Assembly (NCBI GenBank): GCA_013821265.1
Contig: JACDHD010000019.1
Location: 1-36,849 of the forward strand
DNA from: Parachlamydiaceae bacterium
GTDB taxonomy: Bacteria > Chlamydiota > Chlamydiia > Chlamydiales > Parachlamydiaceae
Direction of reading: 5' to 3'
Length of the DNA stretch: 36,849 bases
Positions 26,194 through 33,068 of the stretch are shown piece by piece. Position numbers and translations under genes: made by a program. The notes beneath the pieces were generated by a model. It had not been told where the DNA came from. It worked only from the letters and a program-made list of their open reading frames with translations, and searched no databases. Within the stretch, counting starts at the first letter, position 1; every line of letters begins with the position of its first letter.

Positions 26194-26284
26194 AGGCTAT
26201 CCTTGAGCTTTTTCAATCATTACGTTATACCCTAATCTACAGCTTCTTTTCAATAGGCTTCTACCTCTTTAGATTAAGGATCAT

Positions 26285-27871
26285 ATGCGCAGTTACTACG
26301 CTCACTTGGAAACAGCAACAGGAAAATCTATCTCTTCCAAGCCTGTATTTCGCTCTTCTGCCATTTTTCCTGTCATGCAACAGCGTGGTATTTCCTCACG
26401 CATTTTGTTTATGGGATATTGGATCTTAAAGCGTCATATCAAGCAAATAACTGCTGTGATCTCGTTGCGCACCCAGGAGGGCACTCTTCTCAATCGCACT
26501 CTTTTGTCCATTAACGAAGCAAAAACCTATCGCATCGAGCTCTCTGAGCAACTCGTTAGTGCAGGCTTGGCTCCAGACGCCCACTTTTATGGCAGTCTTG
26601 AGATAGAATTCTTTTCCACTGTAACACTCGTCTTCCCCTTTCCCGCAGTAGCTATTAATTATTATGGTCCAGCATTTTGTTCTGTCGTGCATACTGCACA
26701 ACGCGTTTATAACGATTTTGATGATATGCATACGAACATGCAAACAGTCGTGCCGGAATCTGGATTCAATATCTACGCCGAAGAAGATAGAGAGCCCTTT
26801 TTAGGCTTAATAAATGGTCCTGAAGAGGTGTTGATAACGACGTTAACCTTTGATTTTTTTAATACTTTAGGGGAAAGCGTAACGCATAAAGTCCACATGG
26901 ACAGAATAGCGGCTTATCAAACACAGTTTATCTATCCTGCACGTCTATTTGACCTAAAAAGCTTTCTCAAGGGGGAAGTTGGATCAGGCAAAGTGCATTT
27001 TAATGTGAATTGGATCTTCCCGCGACTTGTTGTGGGCAATATTCAGAAGCAGGCACCAGCAGCGGTTACAATCACTCATACGTATTATGACTGTAGTGAA
27101 GCAAAATCAGAATCGGATTGGTGGCTTCCGACGCAACCCGAGTGGTATCCGGCCGCGTTAATGGTGCCTACACGCATACAAGAACATGAATTTACCCATC
27201 TTTATTTTTATCCCATCTATTCTCCGTCCACATTTGTCATCGATATTGAAGTATACGACGACAAAGGCGGTCTTTTAGGAAGAAAAGAAAATGTTTTGAC
27301 CATCAGTTCTCAGTCAAAAAAGCTAGAGCTTCAGAAAATTGATCTCAATGCTCTTTGCAAGGAAATGAAAATCTCTCCCACACAGCCTCTGGCAACACGT
27401 CTTTTAGCCAGAACGTTAGGTAATCATCGATTACCTGCCCGTGTAAAATTGGCTTTGGATATGGGCTACGACACACTTCCTCATATGCCTTGTAATATTT
27501 GCACTAACTTGCAACCGTTCAATCCCGAGTTAGAAAATAAGCCAACAACTTTTCGTTGGTTCCCTTTTCTTGCAGATCAGCCAGATGCTTCTGTATGGAT
27601 TTTAAGCTCATCGCCTAAAGTAAATTTCGTTAAGGAAGCAATGATAACCCTCACGTTTTACCGTGAGCAAGATGTTGCGACATTAATGCGCACGCTTCAG
27701 CTACCGCCACACGGCTTTTTGATGTTGCGCTTAAATGAAGATGAAGAGTTAAAAGCCTTTTTTGGTGGTGTTGTGGGCTGGTGTACTGTTGTTTCTACGA
27801 ACCCGTACCTTTCGACATACTATTTAGCTGCTAACCCTTCAGGAGTGGTTGGTGGCGACCATGGGTTTTGA
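26285..27871 (+). CDS. Orphan 528-aa hypothetical protein
   Basis: I do not recognise this protein. AAGGA lies 4 nt before the ATG. It has no signal peptide, membrane segment or catalytic motif that I can name. Composition suggests mostly beta structure, with many aromatic residues and alternating hydrophobic strands such as Leu-Thr-Phe-Asp-Phe-Phe, His-Leu-Tyr-Phe-Tyr-Pro and Ile-Asp-Ile-Glu-Val-Tyr-Asp. There is a Cys-Asn-Ile-Cys near residue 402. The gene is divergent from glyQS, with 91 bp between starts, and its 3' end is followed by a GGGCACGG repeat. Confidence 0.78.
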   Translation: MRSYYAHLETATGKSISSKPVFRSSAIFPVMQQRGISSRILFMGYWILKRHIKQITAVISLRTQEGTLLNRTLLSINEAKTYRIELSEQLVSAGLAPDAHFYGSLEIEFFSTVTLVFPFPAVAINYYGPAFCSVVHTAQRVYNDFDDMHTNMQTVVPESGFNIYAEEDREPFLGLINGPEEVLITTLTFDFFNTLGESVTHKVHMDRIAAYQTQFIYPARLFDLKSFLKGEVGSGKVHFNVNWIFPRLVVGNIQKQAPAAVTITHTYYDCSEAKSESDWWLPTQPEWYPAALMVPTRIQEHEFTHLYFYPIYSPSTFVIDIEVYDDKGGLLGRKENVLTISSQSKKLELQKIDLNALCKEMKISPTQPLATRLLARTLGNHRLPARVKLALDMGYDTLPHMPCNICTNLQPFNPELENKPTTFRWFPFLADQPDASVWILSSSPKVNFVKEAMITLTFYREQDVATLMRTLQLPPHGFLMLRLNEDEELKAFFGGVVGWCTVVSTNPYLSTYYLAANPSGVVGGDHGF

Positions 27872-27887
27872 TAGAGGGGATTACAAG

Positions 27888-28009
27888 CCCTTCCCGTGCC
27901 CGTGAGCGTGCCCGACTTGCTAAAAAAAATAACGTAAAATGCAATGTTCTTATCTTTCCCTATCTCTCGTTTAATTAGGAATCGGGCACGGGCACGGGCA
28001 CGGAAAGGG
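27888..28009. repeat. GGGCACGG-family element overlapping the end of a gene
   Basis: The left arm (27888-27915) reads CCCTTCCCGTGCCCGTGAGC and ends CGACTTGCTAAAAAA. The right arm (27982-28009) starts from TTAGGAATCGGGCACGGG. The AT-rich centre is about 66 bp. The two ends are not the same: one carries AGCAAGT, the other AGGAAT, so the element has an orientation, opposite to the copy at 33757. The right arm is inside the coding region of the HsdR_N-like gene. Confidence 0.85.
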
Positions 28010-28454
28010 ACACTACAGCACCCCTCAAGGCACTGTAAGCAGGAATTTCTTTTGCAAACTGGTGTTGCTGAGAAACTTCATCAAACCAAGCAAACTGCAC
28101 TTCGTGGTCGTTAACCGCTGCAATGAAATATGCCTGCAGGAAATGGTTATATCCCATTAGCTGATTCATCGTGCGTTTTGTTAGTTTAACAGCCTTGCAC
28201 TCAATGAGAAGCAGTGGAAAAAACTCATGTTCCGGATGAATATTTTTGCCAAAACAGATAATATCTGCTCGACGATTAGGAATTTTTTGTTCCTGTAAAT
28301 TGAGATGCGGCATCTGACTCAACTGCTGCTCTAGAACAAAAGAAGCTTTTGGAAATCCCTTCTCTGTAATCAAATAATTGAGAAAATGGACGCGCACACG
28401 TTCTTCTGGAAGGTTTGCAACGGATTTGTTGCGAATGGGACAATAAAGAGACAC
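27975..28454 (-). CDS. HsdR N-terminal-domain-like protein (PD-(D/E)xK fold)
   Basis: The 159-aa protein resembles the stand-alone 'type I restriction enzyme R protein N-terminal' family. The nuclease core Arg-Arg-Ala-Asp64-Ile-Ile-Cys and Leu-Leu-Ile-Glu85-Cys-Lys87 fits PD-(D/E)xK, and a conserved Glu18 lies in the first helix (Pro-Glu-Glu-Arg-Val-Arg). No translocase or methylase neighbour exists, so it is not a restriction system in this window. The last residues, Ser-Val-Pro-Val-Pro-Val-Pro-Asp-Ser, are encoded by a GGGCACGG repeat arm, so its original C-terminus has been altered. It follows hpf on the same strand after a hairpin. Confidence 0.8.
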   Translation of the reverse strand: MSLYCPIRNKSVANLPEERVRVHFLNYLITEKGFPKASFVLEQQLSQMPHLNLQEQKIPNRRADIICFGKNIHPEHEFFPLLLIECKAVKLTKRTMNQLMGYNHFLQAYFIAAVNDHEVQFAWFDEVSQQHQFAKEIPAYSALRGAVVSLSVPVPVPDS

Positions 28455-28468
28455 CTGAAATCCTACAT

Positions 28469-28493
28469 AAGCCCAGGCTGTTCGCCTGGGCTT
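28469..28493. terminator. Hairpin between hpf and the HsdR_N-like gene
   Basis: AAGCCCAGG (28469-28477) pairs perfectly with CCTGGGCTT (28485-28493) around a 7-nt loop. The T run (TTTT) follows on the plus strand and only a weak tail is present on the minus strand. As an hpf terminator it is therefore incomplete, and it may act as an mRNA-end or processing hairpin. Confidence 0.55.
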
Positions 28494-28501
28494 TTAATCG
28501 A

Positions 28502-29143
28502 TTAAGCTTCGGGTTCGATGATACCAAAATTACCATCTTTCTGACGACGGTAAATAACCTTTAGTTTCATATCCTCCTCGTTGCGGTAAATGAGGAACGG
28601 ATCGCCTGAAAGCTCCATCTTCATGATCGCCTCATCACTCGTTAAAATCTTGAGAGGCATCGTTTTTGTCCCAACAATCTTGTGGGGCTGATATTTATTT
28701 AGCAATCGCTGATGTGTTTCATCTTCGATATCACCATTTAAATCTAACAGAGCCTGCTCTTCAGGGCTTCGAAACACATTCACGTTCATATCAACGCTTG
28801 GTAAACCTTTTGCATGATGATCGCGAATTTTATCCCTGTATTTTAGCAGTTGCGTTTCAATTTTATGAACCGCTTTATCGATAGAAGCATACATGTCTGT
28901 ACAGCATGCTTGACTCTTAATTTTTATATGATCCAATTTTAACAAGATATCAACTCGATGTTCGAGTTTTTGAACGTCCATCGTCACTATGACATCGATA
29001 ATGCGATTGGTAAAACGCTCAATTTTTGATATTTTTTCTTGGGCATAATCTTTCATTGCATCGGTTACGGAAACATTGCGGCCTGTTACGGTCATGTTGT
29101 ATCCTTCATCTACAAATTCTGCTGCCTTAGATCTACGGCTCAT
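28502..29143 (-). CDS. hpf: Long-form ribosome hibernation promoting factor
   Basis: The 213-aa protein has an N-terminal HPF/YfiA domain (about residues 16-115, beginning Met-Thr-Val-Thr-Gly-Arg-Asn-Val-Ser-Val-Thr-Asp) joined by a linker to the C-terminal dimerisation domain (about 155-213, with Glu-Ala-Ile-Met-Lys-Met-Glu and Pro-Phe-Leu-Ile-Tyr-Arg-Asn). Long HPF links two 70S ribosomes into inactive 100S particles during dormancy, which would suit a developmental cycle with a resting stage. The start at 29143 has GAGGT at good spacing; the Met at residue 17 has none. A strong promoter and a leader hairpin lie upstream. Confidence 0.94.
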   Translation of the reverse strand: MSRRSKAAEFVDEGYNMTVTGRNVSVTDAMKDYAQEKISKIERFTNRIIDVIVTMDVQKLEHRVDILLKLDHIKIKSQACCTDMYASIDKAVHKIETQLLKYRDKIRDHHAKGLPSVDMNVNVFRSPEEQALLDLNGDIEDETHQRLLNKYQPHKIVGTKTMPLKILTSDEAIMKMELSGDPFLIYRNEEDMKLKVIYRRQKDGNFGIIEPEA

Positions 29144-29177
29144 AATTACCTCGATTGCTATGAAATTGTAAGAATCG

Positions 29178-29199
29178 GAAGTCCCCTGAGGGGGGCTTC
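29178..29199. promoter_or_regulatory. Hairpin in the hpf 5' leader
   Basis: GAAGTCCCC (29178-29186) pairs with GGGGGCTTC (29191-29199) through nine pairs, one of them G-U, around a TGAG loop. It lies directly after the predicted transcription start and about 35 nt before the hpf start codon. A 5'-stabilising stem or a regulatory fold is possible; no U-run follows on the minus strand. Confidence 0.45.
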
Positions 29200-29206
29200 T
29201 ATCCTT

Positions 29207-29234
29207 ATTATATACTTATTTTCAACCAATGCAA
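29207..29234 (-). promoter_or_regulatory. Promoter of hpf
   Basis: On the minus strand TTGCAT (29234-29229) and a perfect TATAAT (29212-29207) are separated by 16 bp. Predicted start is about 29200, giving a leader of about 57 nt before the ATG at 29143. Confidence 0.65.
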
Positions 29235-29378
29235 AGAAAAAAGTATAATCGCGAGAGAAATAGGATAATAAAAACAAAGAAATAATTTTTTTATTATTTC
29301 CTTGCAATTTTAGTATTTCTTACAACCAGAACTTATGTCTGATAATCTAATTATTAAGCCCGATACCAATAAGACCTC

Positions 29379-29508
29379 TCTCTGCGTCTCTGCGGCTCTG
29401 CGGGCTCTGCGTAAGATAAAATCGTATCATATTGTGTATATGACCGCTTCTGATTAACCTTGTGTGAGTATCATTAAATATAAACGCAGAGTCGCAGAGA
29501 CGCAGAGA
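29379..29508. repeat. Inverted repeat of the CGCAGAG variant
   Basis: TCTCTGCGTCTCTGCGGCTC (from 29379, 24-nt arm) pairs with the arm 29485-29508 with one G-U or mismatch position. The centre is 82 bp and AT-rich. It is a CG-containing variant of the CACAGAG family (CGCAGAG in place of CACAGAG). It lies between the rlmN stop and the hpf promoter. Apart from the promoter and leader hairpin, I see nothing else in this gap of about 410 bp. Confidence 0.8.
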
Positions 29509-29555
29509 GGAGAAAACGGACTCAAGTTAAGCTAATAGAAATGATTTTTGACAGT

Positions 29556-30623
29556 CTAGGTTGCGGGGACGATCTGCTGATCTAAAAGTTGACGTCTTAG
29601 TTTCACATTTCCCAATTGACCACACGCCGCCATGATACGCTGCCCTTTAGTGGAACGCACAAGAGTATAGTAACCATGGGAGCGCACTTGATTAGAAAAG
29701 GCATTTACAGTCTCTTCATCAGGACTAGCAAAACGATCGCGACTCTGCGCGTTATAAGGGATGAGATTCACTTTGACGTTAAGCCCTCTTAAATAAGCAG
29801 CCAATTGGTCGGCGTGCTCCAGAGTATCATTCTGTCCCTTCATTAGGACATATGCCACCAAAATTTCACGACCTGTATGTTCACAGTATTTCCGCATGGC
29901 ATCATGCAACTGCTGCAAATTGTATTTGCGATTTACTGGCATTAAGCGATTGCGCAATTCATCGGTTGGAGCATTAATGGAGACAGCTAAATTAGGCATT
30001 TCTTCAGCATATGTAAAGCGTTCAATGCCATCAACACATCCACTTGTTGAAACAGAAATGTGACGACAGCCAAATCCAAAGCCTTTGGCATCTAACAGCA
30101 CCTTTATCGCTTCCATCACATGATCGTAATTATCAAAGGGCTCTCCCATCCCCATGAAAACGATGTTTTTGAAATCAAATCCCAATGTGTGACGCGCTGT
30201 AAATACTTGACTAATGATTTCTGAAACGGTCAGATTGCGCAAAAGCCCCATACGCCCTGTCTCACAAAAAGCACATCCCATGCGACATCCCACTTGGGAC
30301 GATACACATAAGGTGCCTCCAGACTGCATGGGGATGCACACCGATTCAATTTCTAAGCTGTCGTGTGTTCGCAACAAAAACTTACCCGTAGCACCATCAG
30401 ATTTTTCTGTGATTAATTTAGGCATGTCCAGATCGACATTTTCTAAAATGTATGAGCGCAGCGCTGTAGCATTATCGAAAGCGGGATTTTGACAGGTCAT
30501 CCTTCCTGTACGAAATAATTCTTCGTACGCAAGACCGGCGTGTTGATACCCTTTACCAAGTTGCAAACGAACGGCTTCGGCAAAAGCGTGATGTGTGAGA
30601 GAAAAAATAGATAGTTTCGTCAT
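29556..30623 (-). CDS. rlmN: Dual-specificity 23S rRNA/tRNA methyltransferase RlmN
   Basis: The product is 355 aa from the ATG at 30623. The 14 extra upstream codons lie in the tRNA-Arg gene and are rejected. This radical-SAM enzyme methylates C2 of A2503 in 23S rRNA and A37 in some tRNAs. The 4Fe-4S motif Cys113-x3-Cys117-x2-Cys120 is in Val-Gly-Cys-Arg-Met-Gly-Cys-Ala-Phe-Cys. The Gly-Met-Gly-Glu-Pro SAM motif and the C-terminal catalytic Cys in Ala-Ala-Cys-Gly-Gln-Leu are present. It starts 11 nt after tRNA-Arg on the same strand, with no evident ribosome site. Confidence 0.95.
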   Translation of the reverse strand: MTKLSIFSLTHHAFAEAVRLQLGKGYQHAGLAYEELFRTGRMTCQNPAFDNATALRSYILENVDLDMPKLITEKSDGATGKFLLRTHDSLEIESVCIPMQSGGTLCVSSQVGCRMGCAFCETGRMGLLRNLTVSEIISQVFTARHTLGFDFKNIVFMGMGEPFDNYDHVMEAIKVLLDAKGFGFGCRHISVSTSGCVDGIERFTYAEEMPNLAVSINAPTDELRNRLMPVNRKYNLQQLHDAMRKYCEHTGREILVAYVLMKGQNDTLEHADQLAAYLRGLNVKVNLIPYNAQSRDRFASPDEETVNAFSNQVRSHGYYTLVRSTKGQRIMAACGQLGNVKLRRQLLDQQIVPAT

Positions 30624-30634
30624 AACAAATAGGT

Positions 30635-30707
30635 TGCACCGAAGAGGGCTCGAACCTCCAACCACCCGGTTCGAAGCCGGGTACTCTATCCATTGAGCTA
30701 TCGGTGC
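30635..30707 (-). tRNA. tRNA-Arg (anticodon UCG)
   Basis: The minus strand gives a 73-nt cloverleaf. The acceptor stem is GCACCGA/TCGGTGC, the D arm GCTC/GAGT, and the anticodon stem CCCGG/CCGGG with loop CTTCGAA (anticodon TCG). The T arm is GGAGG-TTCGAGC-CCTCT, with one weak pair, and the discriminator is A. CCA is not encoded. It reads CGA directly and possibly other CGN codons. It is probably co-transcribed with rlmN. Confidence 0.94.
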
Positions 30708-30800
30708 GTTGGAAAGATTTTAGAAGGTATATGTTAGCGTAAATCCACTTTTCCTAAAAGCACTATAACATTTACCCAAGAATCGTTTGAAAATTCCTAT

Positions 30801-31067
30801 GGAGTGCGGTGGCTTGCTCTTGCAGTTGGACACATCTTTGTCTTAGGAGGCTTTGTCGATAAGGTAGCCAGGCCGTCCCGGCCTGGAAAAAAAAAGGACG
30901 ACCAGACCGGGACGGTCTGGCTACCTTATTATCGCGGCCTGTCGATATGTCCAACTGTAAGGGCTTGCCACCGCTTTCACAAACATCGGCTTGCCGATGT
31001 CACAACGAACTGTGGATGGGGTCGGCAAGCCGACCCTTATGAAAGCGGTAGCAAGCTACCGCACTCC
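30801..31067. mobile_element. 267-bp nested palindromic element containing hairpin copy 2
   Basis: The ends are 17-bp inverted repeats: GGAGTGCGGTGGCTTGC at 30801-30817 and the complement of GGAGTGCGGTAGCTTGC at 31051-31067 (16 of 17). Inside are TGCAGTTGGACA (30821-30832) against TGTCCAACTGTA, the 28-nt-arm hairpin at 30859-30929 that also occurs at 9776-9846, and CCGCTTTCA against TGAAAGCGG. Three 18-nt palindromes follow at 30983-31000, 31019-31036 and 31045-31062, each with a TT or AA centre flanked by GC. There is no credible ORF. It fills most of the gap between tRNA-Arg and the Inc-like genes. Confidence 0.8.
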
Positions 31068-31087
31068 AAACAGCAAAAAGGATTAAA

Positions 31088-32161
31088 CTAACAAATGACG
31101 CAGCGGCCTGTGTCTTCCTCGTCATCGTCATCGCCATCATCTGCTACTGCTGCTGCAGGAAGCTCTTTAATTGGAATAGCCACAGCGCCTGCAGGAGCTG
31201 CTGCACCTGCACCTTCAGCTACGGCTCTTTTTGCATCTCCACGATCAGCAGCAGGGGCCTCAGCGGCTCTTGGTTCATTCTCTTCCAATCCGAGACCCAC
31301 TCCCATTGCCCGAGAGACTTGACATACCAAGCGTTCTTGTTTCAGCATAAGGAATTGCATTTCCAGTTGCTTTTCCGCTAATTGGGCAGCCTCTCTTCTA
31401 ACTGCTTCTAGCATAGGAGCAGATGTTTGTTGCAGGACAAATGTATCTACCTTTGCAGCAATTGTAGTTAGACTTTCATGTACTCCTGGCGCTGTTGCAG
31501 ATGATGCAGAAGTTCCTGAAACAGCTTGAAAATGTGACAAACTTGTATGTATGGATGTCTGGAACTCTGCTAAAAATTTCTGGTAGGCTTCTTGATGTAG
31601 TTGTAGATGGACAACGCTACCACTTGCTGTTTCACTGAACCGTTTGTTTTCTGCTTCCAATTTGGCTATATATTCTGTTAACCGACGCTCTATATCAATC
31701 CGGGCTGCCAGATTATCTTGAAGTTGCTGATTGATCTTTTGCAATTCAAGAAATCTATCTTCACCTCTGATTTTTGCCTCCTCTGCATGCCCAATCGCTT
31801 GTTTTGTCATCTCGACCCCTTCCTTAAACCGATCTCCAACCTTATCCAGTAGCTTTGTACGATCTCTCCAATCAGTCTCTGTAACAGATTTTTCTAGAGG
31901 ATGTAGCAGAAGAAACATAACCACGCCATGAACTGCTAGTATCCCTCCTAACAAATTATTGGTGTTGTATAAAGCAATAGCTGTTCCTGCCATGTCTGCA
32001 ATCACAAAAATAACAACACCTCTTTGAGGAAAAGTTCCCGCCCATCGATCTGTTGCATATATAAATCGCTCCCACAAAGTCTTTGGTACAGGAACAGCAA
32101 CAGTAGGAAGGGTTGAAGCTGCAGAGGCTGCAGAGGGGGCAACAACAAGAGTCTGTGTCAT
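31088..32161 (-). CDS. Inc-like bilobed membrane protein with C-terminal CaaX box
   Basis: The product is 357 aa; AAGGAG is 6 nt before the ATG. Residues about 48-66 and 70-88 are two closely spaced hydrophobic segments, the bilobed region typical of chlamydial inclusion-membrane proteins. There is no cleavable signal peptide; Inc proteins use type III secretion. Residues 100-175 are a Gln/Glu/Lys-rich coiled coil. The C-terminal part is Ala/Pro-rich, then very acidic (six Asp and two Glu within 341-350), and ends Gly-Arg-Cys-Val-Ile-Cys. I checked the last codons base by base: C354 is fourth from the end and the stop is TAG. Cys-aliphatic-aliphatic-x is a eukaryotic prenylation signal. A secreted host-membrane protein is inferred. 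It is the second gene of a two-gene operon. Confidence 0.8.
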   Translation of the reverse strand: MTQTLVVAPSAASAASTLPTVAVPVPKTLWERFIYATDRWAGTFPQRGVVIFVIADMAGTAIALYNTNNLLGGILAVHGVVMFLLLHPLEKSVTETDWRDRTKLLDKVGDRFKEGVEMTKQAIGHAEEAKIRGEDRFLELQKINQQLQDNLAARIDIERRLTEYIAKLEAENKRFSETASGSVVHLQLHQEAYQKFLAEFQTSIHTSLSHFQAVSGTSASSATAPGVHESLTTIAAKVDTFVLQQTSAPMLEAVRREAAQLAEKQLEMQFLMLKQERLVCQVSRAMGVGLGLEENEPRAAEAPAADRGDAKRAVAEGAGAAAPAGAVAIPIKELPAAAVADDGDDDDEEDTGRCVIC

Positions 32162-32171
32162 GTTAATCTCC

Positions 32172-32969
32172 TTATATAGGTCGAATTCTAGCTAATATTC
32201 GTTCTAAGTTTCCATTTAGCCTTTCCATCCCTCCTTTAGCTGCCTCGATTTGTGCACATAACTTTCTGTTTTCTGTCAGGAGTTGGCTAATAGGAACTTG
32301 ATGTTGCAACACCTGATCTACTCTTTGGTGCAGTTGCTGATGTTGTTGAGCTACCGCTACTAACTGTGATCCTAATGTCTGAGATGCCGCTTGAAAGACT
32401 CTTGCATGTTGTGCTCCTTTCTCTGTACCAGTTTGTAGTGTACTTGTCCACTGTTCAGCTACCGGCCCTAACCTTGCTAACGTTGTTTCTAACCGATCTC
32501 CCTCCTCTATCAATCTTCCTGTTTGGAATTGCGCTTCTGTGATCAGCGGTTGCAATTGTTCAATTTTTGCAGTAGTATGTTCCCGTTCTTCATGTTGTTG
32601 CTGATTAACTGCATTTACTTGATCCCGAAGTAACCCTAGGTTAGCTTCCGCTTGCGCTAGCTGCTTGGCCTGGGCCTTTGCTTCCAATAGAGATTGTTCT
32701 GTGGTCATGGTGGGAGCATAGTAAGCTCCAATGCAATCAACAACACACAACGCGGTAAAAATGAGAGCGTGTGCATACATAGAAAAGATAAAACTTGCAA
32801 TAGCGGCTACGCCGGCAGCAATCGCACCATATCGAAGGCAGTAACCCGCAATTGGAGTAATTCTTTTCATGGTATCTGTAAAAGCAGAATGCAAACGTCC
32901 AACTTGAGTCAATAAGGCAGAACCAGCTAAAAACTCGGAGATAACTCCAATACTACCCATAGTAGGCAT
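32172..32969 (-). CDS. Inc-like bilobed membrane protein with coiled coil
   Basis: The product is 265 aa; AAAGGAG is 5 nt before the ATG. Two hydrophobic segments at about 40-62 and 66-84 with a very short connecting turn form the bilobed region of Inc-type proteins. From about residue 90 to the end the chain is a long Gln/Ala/Leu/Glu-rich coiled coil with many His-Gln pairs. It has the same architecture as the next gene, 10 bp downstream, but no CaaX ending (it ends Arg-Ile-Arg-Pro-Ile). The coiled coil may pair with its neighbour or with host tethering and SNARE-like proteins; that is inference. Confidence 0.78.
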   Translation of the reverse strand: MPTMGSIGVISEFLAGSALLTQVGRLHSAFTDTMKRITPIAGYCLRYGAIAAGVAAIASFIFSMYAHALIFTALCVVDCIGAYYAPTMTTEQSLLEAKAQAKQLAQAEANLGLLRDQVNAVNQQQHEEREHTTAKIEQLQPLITEAQFQTGRLIEEGDRLETTLARLGPVAEQWTSTLQTGTEKGAQHARVFQAASQTLGSQLVAVAQQHQQLHQRVDQVLQHQVPISQLLTENRKLCAQIEAAKGGMERLNGNLERILARIRPI

Positions 32970-32983
32970 AAATTCTCCTTTGT

Positions 32984-32989
32984 ATTATA
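32984..32989 (-). promoter_or_regulatory. Possible -10 element of the Inc-like operon
   Basis: A perfect TATAAT on the minus strand ends 15 nt before the first ATG. The -35 at proper distance (TTAGTA) is weak. If used, the leader is only about 8 nt and consists mainly of the ribosome site. Confidence 0.4.
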
Positions 32990-33068
32990 ATTCGCATTTT
33001 AATGATTACTAATTATTTTGCTAGTTAAATTTTTAAATTAAAAACACCATATATCAACAAACTTTAAT

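Noticed and set aside
27975-28454. Restriction-modification system
   Set aside because: Only the small nuclease-fold protein is present; there is no translocase, methylase or specificity subunit near it.
30624-30665. Longer N-terminus of RlmN
   Set aside because: The extra codons lie in the tRNA-Arg(UCG) gene and its 11-nt spacer; the family N-terminus fits the ATG at 30623.
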